This document shows positions 53,666-63,200 of a stretch of DNA of 64,000 nucleotides, one piece after another. The notes beneath the pieces are model-generated. The model had not been told where the DNA came from. It was given only the letters and a program-made list of their open reading frames with translations, and did not search any database. The stretch lies in assembly GCF_041080625.1 (NCBI RefSeq), contig NZ_CP163518.1, positions 9,169,501 to 9,233,500 on the forward strand, given 5' to 3'. Source of the stretch: Streptomyces sp. CG1. Lineage in GTDB: Bacteria; Actinomycetota; Actinomycetes; Streptomycetales; Streptomycetaceae. How positions within the stretch are numbered: the first letter of the stretch is position 1; the number at the start of each line of letters is the position of its first letter. The position numbers were made by a program, and so were the translations under genes.

Positions 53666-54793
53666 ATGACCGCCGTTCCCTTGGGTGTTCCCGAGGTACC
53701 GGCCCGGCTGGCCGCACCGCGGCGGCAGTCGCGGCAGATCCACGTCGGGCCGGTGGCGGTCGGGGGCGGAGCCCCGGTGTCGGTGCAGTCGATGACGACG
53801 ACCCGTACGTCCGACATCGGCGCCACCCTGCAGCAGATCGCGGAACTCACCGCGTCCGGCTGCCAGATCGTCCGCGTCGCCTGCCCCACGCAGGACGACG
53901 CGGACGCCCTCGCGACCATCGCCCGCAAGTCGCAGATCCCGGTGATCGCGGACATCCACTTCCAGCCCAAGTACGTGTTCGCGGCCATCGAGGCCGGCTG
54001 TGCCGCCGTCCGGGTCAATCCGGGCAACATCAAGCAGTTCGACGACCAGGTGAAGGAGATCGCGCGCGCCGCCAAGGACCACGGCACACCGATCCGGATC
54101 GGCGTCAACGCCGGCTCCCTCGACCGGCGACTGCTGCAGAAGTACGGCAAGGCCACTCCGGAGGCGCTGGTCGAGAGCGCGCTGTGGGAAGCCTCGCTCT
54201 TCGAGGAGCACGACTTCCGGGACCTGAAGATCTCCGTCAAGCACAACGACCCGGTCGTGATGATCGAGGCGTACCGGCAGCTCGCCGAGAGCTGCGACTA
54301 CCCGCTGCATCTGGGGGTCACCGAGGCGGGTCCCGCGTTCCAGGGCACGGTCAAGTCGGCTGTGGCCTTCGGGGCGTTGCTGTCCCGGGGCATCGGTGAC
54401 ACGATCCGCGTCTCGCTGAGCGCGCCGCCGGCCGAGGAGGTCAAGGTCGGCATCCAGATCCTGGAGTCGCTCGGTCTCAGGCAGCGGCGGCTGGAGATCG
54501 TCTCCTGCCCCTCCTGCGGCCGGGCCCAGGTCGACGTCTACAAGCTCGCCGAGGAGGTCACGGCGGGCCTGGACGGCATGGAAGTGCCGCTCAGGGTCGC
54601 GGTGATGGGGTGTGTGGTGAACGGTCCGGGCGAGGCCCGTGAGGCCGACCTGGGAGTTGCCTCAGGCAACGGAAAGGGGCAGATTTTCGTCAAGGGAGAG
54701 GTCATCAAGACCGTACCCGAGTCGAAGATCGTGGAGACGCTCATCGAGGAGGCGATGAAGCTCGCCGAGCGAACGAGCCCCGCAGACAAGTGA
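53666..54793 (+). CDS. ispG: 4-hydroxy-3-methylbut-2-enyl diphosphate synthase (flavodoxin type)
   Basis: The 375-residue IspG/GcpE enzyme has the TIM-barrel start [14 protein letters not shown] and the [4Fe-4S] ligands in [11 protein letters not shown] and [19 protein letters not shown]. It catalyses the penultimate step of the MEP pathway. The ATG is behind GGGAGTGA. Its place inside the hopanoid operon implies co-regulated isoprenoid supply. A second copy elsewhere would be expected for essential metabolism; this cannot be checked here. Confidence 0.95.
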   Translation: MTAVPLGVPEVPARLAAPRRQSRQIHVGPVAVGGGAPVSVQSMTTTRTSDIGATLQQIAELTASGCQIVRVACPTQDDADALATIARKSQIPVIADIHFQPKYVFAAIEAGCAAVRVNPGNIKQFDDQVKEIARAAKDHGTPIRIGVNAGSLDRRLLQKYGKATPEALVESALWEASLFEEHDFRDLKISVKHNDPVVMIEAYRQLAESCDYPLHLGVTEAGPAFQGTVKSAVAFGALLSRGIGDTIRVSLSAPPAEEVKVGIQILESLGLRQRRLEIVSCPSCGRAQVDVYKLAEEVTAGLDGMEVPLRVAVMGCVVNGPGEAREADLGVASGNGKGQIFVKGEVIKTVPESKIVETLIEEAMKLAERTSPADK

Positions 54794-54827
54794 GTTGAGG
54801 AAGAGCACGGACCTAGAGGGGGCCCAC

Positions 54828-56726
54828 GTGACCATTCTGGAGAACATCCGGGGACCACGCGACCTGAAGGCGCTGTCCGAGGCCGAACTTGGCGAACTGT
54901 CCGACGAGATACGCGAGTTCCTGGTGCACGCGGTGTCGAGGACCGGCGGTCATCTCGGGCCCAATCTGGGGGTGGTGGAACTGTCCATCGCGCTCCACCG
55001 GGTCTTCGAGTCACCGGTCGACCGCATCCTGTGGGACACCGGTCACCAGTCCTATGTCCACAAGCTGCTGACGGGACGTCAGGATTTCTCCAAGCTGCGC
55101 GGCAAGGGGGGACTGTCCGGCTACCCCTCGCGCGAGGAGTCCGAGCACGACATCATCGAGAACAGCCATGCCTCCACCGCGCTCGGCTGGGCCGACGGGC
55201 TCGCCAAGGCCCACCGGGTGCAGGGGGAGAAGGGCCACGTGGTCGCCGTCATTGGCGACGGCGCGCTGACCGGTGGCATGGCCTGGGAGGCGCTGAACAA
55301 CATCGCGACGGCCAAGGACCGCCCGCTGATCATCGTCGTCAACGACAACGAACGCTCCTACGCCCCGACCATCGGCGGCCTCGCCAACCACCTGGCCACC
55401 CTGCGCACGACGGACAGCTACGAGAAGGTCCTCGCCTGGGGCAAGGACGTACTCCTGCGCACACCTGTCGTCGGCACCACCCTCTACGAGTCCCTGCACG
55501 GGGCGAAGAAGGGCTTCAAGGACGCCTTCGCCCCGCAGGGCATGTTCGAGGACCTGGGCCTGAAGTACGTCGGCCCGATCGACGGGCACGACATCAAGGC
55601 CGTCGAATCCGCTCTGCGCCGCGCGAAACGCTTCCACGGCCCGGTCCTGGTCCACTGCCTCACCGAGAAGGGCCGCGGCTACGAGCCCGCCCTCCTGCAC
55701 GAGGAGGACCACTTCCACACCGTCGGCGTGATGGACCCGCTGACCTGCGAACCGCTCGCGCCGTCCGGCGGCCCGTCCTGGACCTCGGTGTTCGGCGACG
55801 AGATCGTCCGGATCGGCGAGGAACGGGACGACGTCGTCGCCATCACGGCGGCCATGCTGCATCCGGTCGGCCTCGGCAAGTTCGCCGAACGCTTCCCCGA
55901 CCGGGTCTGGGACGTGGGCATCGCCGAGCAGCACGCGACCGTCTCCGCGGCCGGCCTCGCCACCGGCGGGCTGCATCCGGTCGTCGCCCTCTACGCCACC
56001 TTCCTCAACCGCGCCTTCGACCAGCTGCTGATGGACGTCGCCCTGCACCGCTGCGGGGTCACCTTCGTCCTCGACCGGGCCGGCGTCACCGGCGCCGACG
56101 GCGCCTCCCACAACGGCATGTGGGACATGTCCGTCCTCCAGGTCGTCCCCGGCCTCCGGATCGCCGCCCCGCGCGACGCCGGCCAGCTGCGCGCCCAGCT
56201 GCGCGAGGCCGTCGCCGTGGACGACGCGCCCACCCTGGTGCGCTTCCCGAAGGAGTCCGTCGGCCCGGACATCCCGGCGATCGGCCACGTCGGCGGCATG
56301 GACGTGCTGCACCGCGGCGACCACCCCGGGGTGCTGCTGGTGGCCGTCGGTGTGATGGCCCCGGTGTGTCTGCAGACCGCCGAGCTGCTCGAGGCGCGCG
56401 GCATCGACTGCACGGTGGTGGACCCCCGGTGGGTCAAGCCCGTCGACCCCGCACTGCCGGGCCTCGCCGCCGGACACCGGCTGGTGGCCGTCGTGGAGGA
56501 CAACAGCCGCTCCGCGGGCGTCGGTTCGGCCGTGGCGCTGGCCCTCGGCGATGCCGACGTGGATGTGCCGGTACGGCGGTTCGGCATCCCGGAGCAGTTC
56601 CTGGCGCACGCCAAGCGCGGGGAGGTGCTGGCCGACATCGGTCTCACGCCCGTCGAGATCGCCGGGCGGATCAGCGCGAGCCTGGCCGTCAGGGACCTGG
56701 ACGGCACAGCCAAGGAGAAGGAATGA
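54828..56726 (+). CDS. dxs: 1-deoxy-D-xylulose-5-phosphate synthase
   Basis: The 632-residue thiamine-diphosphate enzyme makes DXP from pyruvate and glyceraldehyde 3-phosphate, the first step of the MEP pathway. The TPP motif is [16 protein letters not shown], the catalytic His segment is [16 protein letters not shown], and the second-domain motif is [18 protein letters not shown]. The start is a GTG at 54828 with GAGGGGG upstream. It follows ispG by 34 bp. Its stop overlaps the aminotransferase ATG. Confidence 0.96.
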   Translation: MTILENIRGPRDLKALSEAELGELSDEIREFLVHAVSRTGGHLGPNLGVVELSIALHRVFESPVDRILWDTGHQSYVHKLLTGRQDFSKLRGKGGLSGYPSREESEHDIIENSHASTALGWADGLAKAHRVQGEKGHVVAVIGDGALTGGMAWEALNNIATAKDRPLIIVVNDNERSYAPTIGGLANHLATLRTTDSYEKVLAWGKDVLLRTPVVGTTLYESLHGAKKGFKDAFAPQGMFEDLGLKYVGPIDGHDIKAVESALRRAKRFHGPVLVHCLTEKGRGYEPALLHEEDHFHTVGVMDPLTCEPLAPSGGPSWTSVFGDEIVRIGEERDDVVAITAAMLHPVGLGKFAERFPDRVWDVGIAEQHATVSAAGLATGGLHPVVALYATFLNRAFDQLLMDVALHRCGVTFVLDRAGVTGADGASHNGMWDMSVLQVVPGLRIAAPRDAGQLRAQLREAVAVDDAPTLVRFPKESVGPDIPAIGHVGGMDVLHRGDHPGVLLVAVGVMAPVCLQTAELLEARGIDCTVVDPRWVKPVDPALPGLAAGHRLVAVVEDNSRSAGVGSAVALALGDADVDVPVRRFGIPEQFLAHAKRGEVLADIGLTPVEIAGRISASLAVRDLDGTAKEKE

Positions 56727-58108
56727 GCACGGAGTTCGACCTCGGCGCCCTGCTCGCCGAGCGCGGAGCCGAACGCTACGAGCTGCACGCGAAGTACCTC
56801 AACCCGCAGCTCCCGCGCATGCTGCACACCATCGGCTTCGACAAGGTCTACGAGCGGGCCGAGGGCGCCCACTTCTACGACGCGGACGGCAACGACTATC
56901 TGGACATGCTCGCCGGGTTCGGGGTGATGGGCCTCGGCCGCCATCACCCGGTCGTCCGCAAGGCGCTGCACGACGTGCTCGACCTGAACCTCGCCGACCT
57001 GACCCGGTTCGACTGCCAGCCGCTGCCCGGCCTGCTCGCCGAGCGGCTGCTGAGCCACAGCCCGCACCTGGACCGGGTGTTCTTCGGCAACAGCGGCACG
57101 GAGGCCGTCGAGACGGCCCTGAAGTTCGCCCGGTACGCCACCGGGAAGCCCCGAGTTCTCTACTGCGACCACGCCTTCCACGGCCTGACGACCGGCTCCC
57201 TGTCGGTCAACGGCGAGGGCGGCTTCCGCGACGGCTTCGCCCCGCTGCTGCCCGACACCGCCGTATCGCTCGGCGATCTCGACGCCCTCGCAAGGGAGTT
57301 GAAGAAGGGGGATGTGGCCGCCCTGATCGTCGAGCCGATCCAGGGAAAGGGCGTGCACGAGGCACCGCCCGGCTATCTGCGCGCCGCGCAGGAACTCCTG
57401 CACAAGCACAAGGCGCTGCTCATCGCCGACGAGGTGCAGACCGGCCTCGGCCGCACCGGAGACTTCCACGCCTACCAGCACGAGGACGGCGTCGAACCCG
57501 ACCTGGTGTGCGTGGCCAAGGCGCTGTCCGGAGGGTACGTCCCGGTCGGCGCCACCCTCGGCAAGGACTGGATCTTCAAGAAGGTCTACTCGTCCATGGA
57601 CCGCGTCCTGGTCCACTCGGCGAGCTTCGGCTCCAACGCCCCGGCGATGGCGTGCGGCCTCGCCGTGCTGTCGGCCATGGAGAACGAGCAGATCGTCGCC
57701 GGGGTGCGCCGCACCGGGGAACTGCTGAAGTCCCGCCTGACCGCGCTGATCGACAAGTACGAACTCCTCGCCGACATCCGCGGCCGGGGCCTGATGATCG
57801 GCATCGAGTTCGGCAGGCCGTCCTCGCTGAAGCTGCGCAGCCGCTGGACCATGCTGCAGACGGCGCGCAAGGGCCTGTTCGCGCAGATGGTCGTCGTACC
57901 GCTGCTGCAGCGGCACCGGATCCTCACCCAGGTCTCCGGCGACCATCTGGAGGTGATCAAGCTGATCCCACCGCTGATCATCGACGAGGCGGACGTCGAC
58001 CGGTTCGTGGACGCCTTCACCGCCGTGATGGACGACGCGCACAGCGGCGGCGGCCTGATGTGGGACTTCGGCAAGACCCTGATCAAGCAGGCGGTGGCGG
58101 GCCGCTGA
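56723..58108 (+). CDS. hpnO: Class III aminotransferase, HpnO-like (aminohopanoid side chain)
   Basis: The 461-residue PLP enzyme has the class III signature [15 protein letters not shown] and the PLP Lys in [16 protein letters not shown]. The C-terminal segment ([17 protein letters not shown] type) is longer than in ornithine aminotransferases. In hopanoid clusters HpnO converts ribosylhopane-derived aldehyde to aminobacteriohopanetriol. AAGGAGA precedes the ATG, which overlaps dxs by 4 bp. It is the last gene of the operon. Confidence 0.88.
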   Translation: MSTEFDLGALLAERGAERYELHAKYLNPQLPRMLHTIGFDKVYERAEGAHFYDADGNDYLDMLAGFGVMGLGRHHPVVRKALHDVLDLNLADLTRFDCQPLPGLLAERLLSHSPHLDRVFFGNSGTEAVETALKFARYATGKPRVLYCDHAFHGLTTGSLSVNGEGGFRDGFAPLLPDTAVSLGDLDALARELKKGDVAALIVEPIQGKGVHEAPPGYLRAAQELLHKHKALLIADEVQTGLGRTGDFHAYQHEDGVEPDLVCVAKALSGGYVPVGATLGKDWIFKKVYSSMDRVLVHSASFGSNAPAMACGLAVLSAMENEQIVAGVRRTGELLKSRLTALIDKYELLADIRGRGLMIGIEFGRPSSLKLRSRWTMLQTARKGLFAQMVVVPLLQRHRILTQVSGDHLEVIKLIPPLIIDEADVDRFVDAFTAVMDDAHSGGGLMWDFGKTLIKQAVAGR

Positions 58109-58117
58109 CCCGGACTT

Positions 58118-58243
58118 TCAGAGGACGAACGGCAGGACGAAGAAGAGGACCCAGGGGCAGGCGAACCCGTTCGCGCCCAGGACGGTGCCGTTGACGGCCG
58201 TCCACAGGTGGCCGATGCCGCGCAGGGCACGGTGAATGCCCAC
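58118..58243 (-). CDS. Possible 41-residue membrane protein
   Basis: A minus-strand frame from GTG at 58243 encodes VGIHRALRGIGHLWTAVNG followed by a hydrophobic end (PWVLFFVLPFVL). It converges on hpnO with 9 bp between the stops. No ribosome-binding site is seen, and codon usage is similar to real genes but the sequence is short. I cannot place it in a family; it may be chance. Confidence 0.3.
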   Translation of the reverse strand: MGIHRALRGIGHLWTAVNGTVLGANGFACPWVLFFVLPFVL

Positions 58244-58300
58244 GAGGCCGAAGCCAACGGCATGGGCTGCGTGTCGGATCCGGGCGGCTGGGCTGGGCTT

Positions 58301-58335
58301 TTGCCTCAGAGGCAAGAAAGTTGCCCGCCAGGCAA
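58301..58335. promoter_or_regulatory. Two TTGCC-N5-GGCAA operators before the XRE-cupin gene
   Basis: TTGCC-TCAGA-GGCAA (58301-58315) and TTGCC-CGCCA-GGCAA (58321-58335) are identical in their arms and start exactly 20 bp apart, about two helical turns. They end 20 bp before the regulator ATG. Only the arms are conserved, as expected for protein binding. Autoregulation is the natural reading. Confidence 0.65.
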
Positions 58336-58355
58336 AACAGGTGCTGAATGGGGGC

Positions 58356-58979
58356 ATGAACGCCTCAGACACCGGCCCACCGGCGGGCCAGGGCGACGAG
58401 CTGACGGCTGTCGCACCGCAGCTGCGGGCACTGCGCCGGCGCACCGGCCTCACCCTGGAGGCCGCGGCCCGCGCCGCAGGGCTCTCACCGGCCCATCTGT
58501 CCCGGCTGGAGACCGGGCAGCGGCAGCCGTCGCTGCCGCTGCTGCTGGCTCTCGCCCGTATCTACGGTACGACCGTCTCCGACCTGCTGGGCGAGACGGT
58601 CGCCGACCGGGACGCGATCGTCCGGGCCGGTGACATGGAGCCGACCCGGGCGGGCGGCTGGATGTACTTCCAGGCCGGCGCCTCCGGCCGGGCCATGCAG
58701 GCCCTGCGCGTGCGTGTGCCGTACGGCTCACAGGGCGACATCGTGCGGGTCCATCCCGGCGAGGAGTGGGTCTATGTCCTGCGGGGCCGGCTGCGGCTGC
58801 GCCTCGGTGACACCGCGCATCTGCTCGGGCCCGGCGACAGCGCGCACTTCGACTCGCTCACCCCGCACCGCCTCGCCGCCGAGGACCACGACGGCGTCGA
58901 GCTGCTGTTCGTCCACACCCTGCTGCAGAGCCCCACGGCCACGCTGTGCCTGGGGCCGCTGACCGGAGAGCTGCCATGA
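58356..58979 (+). CDS. XRE-family regulator with cupin sensor domain
   Basis: The 207-residue protein has an N-terminal helix-turn-helix (LRALRRRTGLTLEAAARAAGLSPAHLSRLETGQRQPSLPLLLALARIYG, residues 24-72). A C-terminal cupin barrel follows ([41 protein letters not shown]). Such regulators often control amine or amino-acid metabolism and repress themselves. GGGG lies before the ATG. The next 40-codon gene overlaps its stop, so they are co-translated. Its own two operators lie upstream. Ligand unknown. Confidence 0.92.
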   Translation: MNASDTGPPAGQGDELTAVAPQLRALRRRTGLTLEAAARAAGLSPAHLSRLETGQRQPSLPLLLALARIYGTTVSDLLGETVADRDAIVRAGDMEPTRAGGWMYFQAGASGRAMQALRVRVPYGSQGDIVRVHPGEEWVYVLRGRLRLRLGDTAHLLGPGDSAHFDSLTPHRLAAEDHDGVELLFVHTLLQSPTATLCLGPLTGELP

Positions 58980-59098
58980 GCGATTTCGAGACGAAGTTCC
59001 CCCGTTCGCTGTGGATCCGCCTGATCATCTACATCGCCCTCGGCCATGTCCTGGCCGGGTTCCTGTACTTGCTGTTCGCGGTGGGCGCGAAGGGCTGA
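58976..59098 (+). CDS. 40-residue single-helix membrane protein (DUF6126-like)
   Basis: The protein reads MSDFETKFPRSLWIRLIIY, then one hydrophobic helix (IALGHVLAGFLYLLFAVGAKG). The ATG overlaps the stop of the XRE-cupin gene (ATGA) and GGAGAG precedes it. From memory it matches the small Streptomyces family DUF6126, which regularly follows such a regulator. It could be a transport or sensor partner; no experimental function is known to me. Confidence 0.78.
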   Translation: MSDFETKFPRSLWIRLIIYIALGHVLAGFLYLLFAVGAKG

Positions 59099-59136
59099 CA
59101 GGCGGGCCGCGGGCCGCTGCCGGCCTGAGGACGGCG

Positions 59137-59934
59137 TCAGTCCAGCAGGCGTTCGCGCAGGTGGTCCCGGGCGGCCGGAGCGAGTCCGAGGCCCTGCTCC
59201 AGATAGGCGTCCACGCCGCCCCAGGTCTGCTCGATGGTCTCGAACGCAGCGTGGAGATACTCGGCGCGGGCGTCGAAGAGCGGGCTGAGCAGCTCCATGA
59301 CCTCGGGGGTGTAGGCGGACTCCGTGCTGCCGCTGCGGCGGACCTTGTAGCGCCGGTGCTTGGCGTTGGACTCCAGATAGTCGGCGACGATCGCGTCGCG
59401 CTCCACGCCCAGCGCGAGGAGCGTCACGGCTATGGAGATGCCCGCGCGGTCCTTGCCCGCCGCGCAGTGCATCAGGGCGGGCACGCTGTCCTCGGTGAGC
59501 GCGCGCAGCACCTGGGAGTGCTCGGCGGTGCGCTGCTCGACGATCGACCGGTACGAGGCGATCATCCGCGCCGCCCCCTTGCCGTCGGCGAGGATCGCGC
59601 GCAGCTGGTCGAGGTCGCCGTCGCGGACCATCTTCCAGAACTCGGCGCCGTCCGCCGGGTCGCTCAGCGGCAGGTTCACATTCCGCACGCCGCGCAGCTC
59701 GACGTCCGGGCCCTCCAGCTTCTGGTCGGCCTCGTTGCGGAAGTCGAAGATCGTGTGCAGGCCCAGCGAGGTGAGGAACGCCGCGTCGTCCTCGGTCGCG
59801 TGCGCCAGGTGGCCGCTGCGGAACAGCACCCCCTGCCGCACCCGCCGTCCGTCCACGGTCGGCAGTCCGCCCACGTCGCGGAAATTGCGCACTCCGGCCA
59901 GCTCCGGCTCGGTCGACGGGACCTGCTGCGTCAC
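59137..59934 (-). CDS. Tyrosine-protein phosphatase (PF13350/PtpB-like)
   Basis: The 265-residue phosphatase has the P loop H-C157-AAGKDR163, with the Lys-Asp (KD) variant typical of the PtpB/lipid-phosphatase group that can act on phosphotyrosine and phosphoinositides. The N-terminal NFRDVGGLPTVDGRRVRQGVLFRSGHL is the usual start. GTG at 59934 has AAGGAG 5 nt upstream; an upstream ATG at 59994 adds 20 residues without homology. It converges on the DUF6126-like gene and diverges from the alpha-galactosidase gene. Confidence 0.9.
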   Translation of the reverse strand: MTQQVPSTEPELAGVRNFRDVGGLPTVDGRRVRQGVLFRSGHLAHATEDDAAFLTSLGLHTIFDFRNEADQKLEGPDVELRGVRNVNLPLSDPADGAEFWKMVRDGDLDQLRAILADGKGAARMIASYRSIVEQRTAEHSQVLRALTEDSVPALMHCAAGKDRAGISIAVTLLALGVERDAIVADYLESNAKHRRYKVRRSGSTESAYTPEVMELLSPLFDARAEYLHAAFETIEQTWGGVDAYLEQGLGLAPAARDHLRERLLD

Positions 59935-60034
59935 GGGGGCTCCTTCTGGTCGATCCCACCGCCGCGTCTCGCCGGCGGGCGCTCTGTCGACCATACGACA
60001 TCGGTTTCCTTGGGCAAGGAGTTGTCCACAGGCA

Positions 60035-60062
60035 TTGCACCTGGGGCGGCGCGGCCTAATGA
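60035..60062 (+). promoter_or_regulatory. Promoter of the alpha-galactosidase gene
   Basis: TTGCAC (60035-60040) and TAATGA (60057-60062) are separated by 16 bp. They face the galactosidase gene, whose start lies 44 bp after the -10 box. Confidence 0.55.
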
Positions 60063-60094
60063 TGTTGGCACTTGAGCGGATCTGTTGGCACCTG
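60063..60094. repeat. Direct repeat TGTTGGCAC(T/C)TG just after the -10 box
   Basis: TGTTGGCACTTG (60063-60074) and TGTTGGCACCTG (60083-60094) start exactly 20 bp apart, covering the expected transcription start. A repressor bound there would block transcription; the sugar-regulated gene makes this likely. Confidence 0.5.
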
Positions 60095-60105
60095 TGAGGT
60101 CATAC

Positions 60106-62181
60106 GTGGTGGACATCGCCGAAGACGGTCGTATCTGGCTCCTCTCGGGGCCCACCAGCAGTTATGCCCTGCATCTCACCGACGCGGACGAGCTGCTCCA
60201 CCTGTACTGGGGACCACGCATCGCCCTCGCGGACGCGCAGGCTCTGGCCGAGGACCCGCTGCCCGGCTACTGGCCCTTCGAGTCCCCGCTCGACGGCCGC
60301 GAGGAGTACCCCGTCGAGGGCGGCCCCCGCTTCGTCCGCCCCGCCCTGTCCGTGCGCACCGAGGAGCGCCGCGGCACGGAGTGGAGGTTCCAGGCGTACG
60401 AGACGGAGGCCGACGAGCTGCGGCTGCGCTTCGACGACGACGGCGTGGCCGTCACCCTGCACTACCGGATGCGCGGTGACGTCGTCGAGCGCTGGGTCAC
60501 CGTGGCGAACGGCGGGGACGCGCGCGTGGAGCTGATGCGGGCCGACGCGGCCACCTGGACCCTGCCCGACCGCGACGGCTGGCGGCTCTCCCAGCTGCAC
60601 GGCCGCTGGGCCGCCGAGTCCCGCCTCACCACCGCTCCGCTCACCTACGGCGAGAAGGTCATCGGCAGCCGCCGCGGCCACACCGGCCACCAGCACCTGC
60701 CCTGGGTGGCGCTGGACACCGACGCCACCGAGGAGCACGGCGAGGTCTACGGCTGCGCGCTCGGCTGGTCCGGCTCCTGGCGCATCGCGGTCGCCCAACT
60801 CCCGGACGCGCGCGTGCAGATCACCGGTGGCGCCGGCTACGACGACTCGGGGCTGCTGCTCCTGCATCCGGGGGAGTCGTACACCACCCCTGTCTTCGCG
60901 GGCCTGTGGAGCGACGGGGGTTTCGGCAGCGCGAGCCGCACCTGGCACGCCTACCAGCGCGCGTACGTCATCCCGGACGCCGAGCGGGACCGGCCGGTGC
61001 TCTTCAACTCCTGGGAGGCGACGAACTTCGCCATCTCCGAGGAGCAGCAGCTCGCGCTCGCCCGCCGGGCCGCCGACATCGGCGTGGAGCTGTTCGTGGT
61101 GGACGACGGCTGGTTCGGCGCCCGCACCAGCGACCGCGCGGGCCTCGGCGACTGGACCCCCAACCCCGACCGCTTCCCACAGGGCCTGAAGCCCCTCGCC
61201 GACCGGGTGCACGGCCTCGGCATGCAGTTCGGCATCTGGGTCGAGCCCGAGATGGTCAACCCGGACAGCGACCTGTACCGCGCGCACCCCGACTGGGTGC
61301 AGTACCAGCCGGGGCGCAAGCGGACGGAACTGCGCAACCAACTCGTCCTCAACCTCGCCCGCGAGGACGTGCAGGAGTACCTCTGGGAGCAGCTGGACAC
61401 CCTGCTCTCCAGCGCGCCCGTCGACTATGTGAAGTGGGACTTCAACCGCTGCTTCACCGACGCCGGCTGGCCCGGTGAGCCGTATCCGCAGCGCCTGTGG
61501 GTGGACCACGTCCGCGCCCTGTACGCCCTGCTGGACCGGCTCCGCGCGGCCCACCCCTCGGTCGCCTTCGAGTCCTGCTCGGGCGGCGGCGGCCGCATCG
61601 ACCTCGGGGTGCTGAGCCGTACCGACCAGGTGTGGACCTCCGACAACACCGATCCGCTCGACCGGCTCGCCATCCAGCACGGCTTCAGCCAGATCCATCC
61701 CGCGCGCGTGATGGCCGCCTGGGTCACCGACAGTCCGAACACCCAGCTCAACGGCCGGGTCAGCACGCTGCGGTTCCGCTTCGTCAGCGCCATGGCGGGC
61801 GTACTCGGCGTCGGCGGCGACCTCACCGAGTGGACCGAGGAGGAACTGGCTGAGTCCCGCCAGTGGGTCCAGCTCTACAAAGAGATCCGCCCGGTCGTCC
61901 AGCACGGCGAGCTGCACCGACTGCGGCCCCCGGCAGGCGGCCTGAGCGCCGTCCAGTACGTCCGCGGGGAGGACGCGGTGGTCCTCGCCTGGCTCCAGTC
62001 ACAGAGCTACGGCGAGCCGGTACCGGCCCTACGGCTGCGCGGACTCGACCCGACGGCGTCCTACGAATGCCGCGAAACGGGCCAAGTCCACTGCGGCGCC
62101 GTCCTGCTGCACCACGGGCTTCGCACCGGACTCAAGGGCGACCTGGACGCGACGGTTCTCCGGCTGCGCCGCATGGGCTGA
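60106..62181 (+). CDS. Alpha-galactosidase, glycoside hydrolase family 36
   Basis: The 691-residue enzyme has a beta-sandwich N-terminal domain, a (beta/alpha)8 catalytic barrel and a short C-terminal domain. The nucleophile Asp is in YVKWDFNR and the acid/base in SDNTDPLDR, with the GH36 markers VDDGWFGARTSD and SCSGGGGRIDLG. It releases alpha-linked galactose from raffinose-type sugars. No signal peptide is seen, so it is cytoplasmic. The start is chosen as GTG at 60106 with GAGG 6 nt upstream; other in-frame starts lie at 60085 (TTG) and 60109. Confidence 0.94.
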   Translation: MVDIAEDGRIWLLSGPTSSYALHLTDADELLHLYWGPRIALADAQALAEDPLPGYWPFESPLDGREEYPVEGGPRFVRPALSVRTEERRGTEWRFQAYETEADELRLRFDDDGVAVTLHYRMRGDVVERWVTVANGGDARVELMRADAATWTLPDRDGWRLSQLHGRWAAESRLTTAPLTYGEKVIGSRRGHTGHQHLPWVALDTDATEEHGEVYGCALGWSGSWRIAVAQLPDARVQITGGAGYDDSGLLLLHPGESYTTPVFAGLWSDGGFGSASRTWHAYQRAYVIPDAERDRPVLFNSWEATNFAISEEQQLALARRAADIGVELFVVDDGWFGARTSDRAGLGDWTPNPDRFPQGLKPLADRVHGLGMQFGIWVEPEMVNPDSDLYRAHPDWVQYQPGRKRTELRNQLVLNLAREDVQEYLWEQLDTLLSSAPVDYVKWDFNRCFTDAGWPGEPYPQRLWVDHVRALYALLDRLRAAHPSVAFESCSGGGGRIDLGVLSRTDQVWTSDNTDPLDRLAIQHGFSQIHPARVMAAWVTDSPNTQLNGRVSTLRFRFVSAMAGVLGVGGDLTEWTEEELAESRQWVQLYKEIRPVVQHGELHRLRPPAGGLSAVQYVRGEDAVVLAWLQSQSYGEPVPALRLRGLDPTASYECRETGQVHCGAVLLHHGLRTGLKGDLDATVLRLRRMG

Positions 62182-62209
62182 CGGCCTTCAACCCACCTGA
62201 GGTCAGCCC
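62175..62209 (+). terminator. Probable terminator after the alpha-galactosidase gene
   Basis: GGGCTGAC (62175-62182) and GTCAGCCC (62202-62209) form an 8-bp stem with a 19-nt loop. The first arm contains the stop codon. A TATT run follows. Confidence 0.45.
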
Positions 62210-62311
62210 TATTCCGGATTCGCAAACTATTTAAGGGTGTCTCTTCTCACCGTTCGTCAACCCCTCCTTACGGTCGCGTAGGTCACATCCGAAGGTGAAT
62301 CATGGTGCGAC

Positions 62312-63130
62312 GTGGCAGACGATTCGAAGAATGACAACAGATCAGTGATCGGGTCGTACGTGGCGGTGGGGGACAGCTTCACCGAGGGCGTTGGCGATCC
62401 CGGGCCCGACGGGGCGTATGTGGGCTGGGCCGACCGGTTCGCCGTACTGCTCGCCGACCGGCGGCCCGAGGGTGACTTCAAGTACACGAATCTCGCGGTA
62501 CGCGGGAAGCTGCTCGACCAGATCGTGCAGGACCAGCTCCCGCAGGCCGTCGAACTGGCCCCGGACCTGGTCTCCTTCTGCGCGGGCGGCAACGACATCA
62601 TCCGCCCCGGCACCGACCCGGACGAGGTGGCCGAGCGCTTCGAGCGGGCCGTGGCCCAGCTGACCGAGACCGTGGGCACGGTCATGGTGACGACCGGCTT
62701 CGACACCCGCGGCGTCCCCCTGCTCAAGCATCTGCGCGGCAAGATCGCCACGTACAACGGGCATGTCCGGGCCATCGCGGACCGGTACGGCTGTCCCGTG
62801 CTCGACCTGTGGTCCCTCAAGTCCGTTCAGGACCGCCGGGCCTGGGACGACGACCGGCTCCACCTCTCACCCGAGGGCCACACGCGCGTGGCGCTGCGCG
62901 CCGGCCAGGCTCTCGGCCTTCAGATCCCGGCCGACCCCGAGCAGCCGTGGCCGCCGCTGCCGCCCCGGGGCACCCTGGACATCCGCCGCGACGACGTGCA
63001 CTGGGCCCGTGAGTACCTCGTCCCGTGGATCGGCCGCCGTCTGCGCGGCGAGTCCTCTGGTGACCATGTCACGGCGAAGGGCACCCTGTCCCCCGACGAC
63101 ATCAAACATCGCATCGCCTCAGTGGCCTGA
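62312..63130 (+). CDS. SGNH/GDSL-family hydrolase
   Basis: The 272-residue esterase/lipase-fold protein has block I GDSFTEGVGDPGPD with the nucleophile Ser near residue 22, block III FCAGGNDII and block V DDRLHLSPEGHTRVA with the catalytic Asp and His. Block II is VRGKLLDQI. There is no signal peptide, so it is probably cytoplasmic. The start GTG at 62312 has a poor ribosome-binding site; a second GTG at 62345 begins the conserved region. Substrate unknown. A strong hairpin separates it from the TetR gene. Confidence 0.88.
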   Translation: MADDSKNDNRSVIGSYVAVGDSFTEGVGDPGPDGAYVGWADRFAVLLADRRPEGDFKYTNLAVRGKLLDQIVQDQLPQAVELAPDLVSFCAGGNDIIRPGTDPDEVAERFERAVAQLTETVGTVMVTTGFDTRGVPLLKHLRGKIATYNGHVRAIADRYGCPVLDLWSLKSVQDRRAWDDDRLHLSPEGHTRVALRAGQALGLQIPADPEQPWPPLPPRGTLDIRRDDVHWAREYLVPWIGRRLRGESSGDHVTAKGTLSPDDIKHRIASVA

Positions 63131-63133
63131 CCC

Positions 63134-63181
63134 ACACCCCGTGCCCCACGCCGCGCAGCATGCGGTGGGGGCACGGGGTGT
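63134..63181. terminator. Bidirectional terminator between the SGNH and TetR genes
   Basis: ACACCCCGTGCCCC (63134-63147) and GGGGCACGGGGTGT (63168-63181) form a perfect 14-bp stem. The inner 20 nt can pair further (GCCGC with GCGGT). It lies between two convergent genes and serves both. Confidence 0.8.
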
Positions 63182-63200
63182 TCGGGGGGCCGGACAGGCC

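Noticed and set aside
55031..58108. 1025-residue reading extending the aminotransferase upstream through dxs
   Set aside because: The first 564 residues are out-of-frame dxs; the ATG at 56723 has a good ribosome-binding site.
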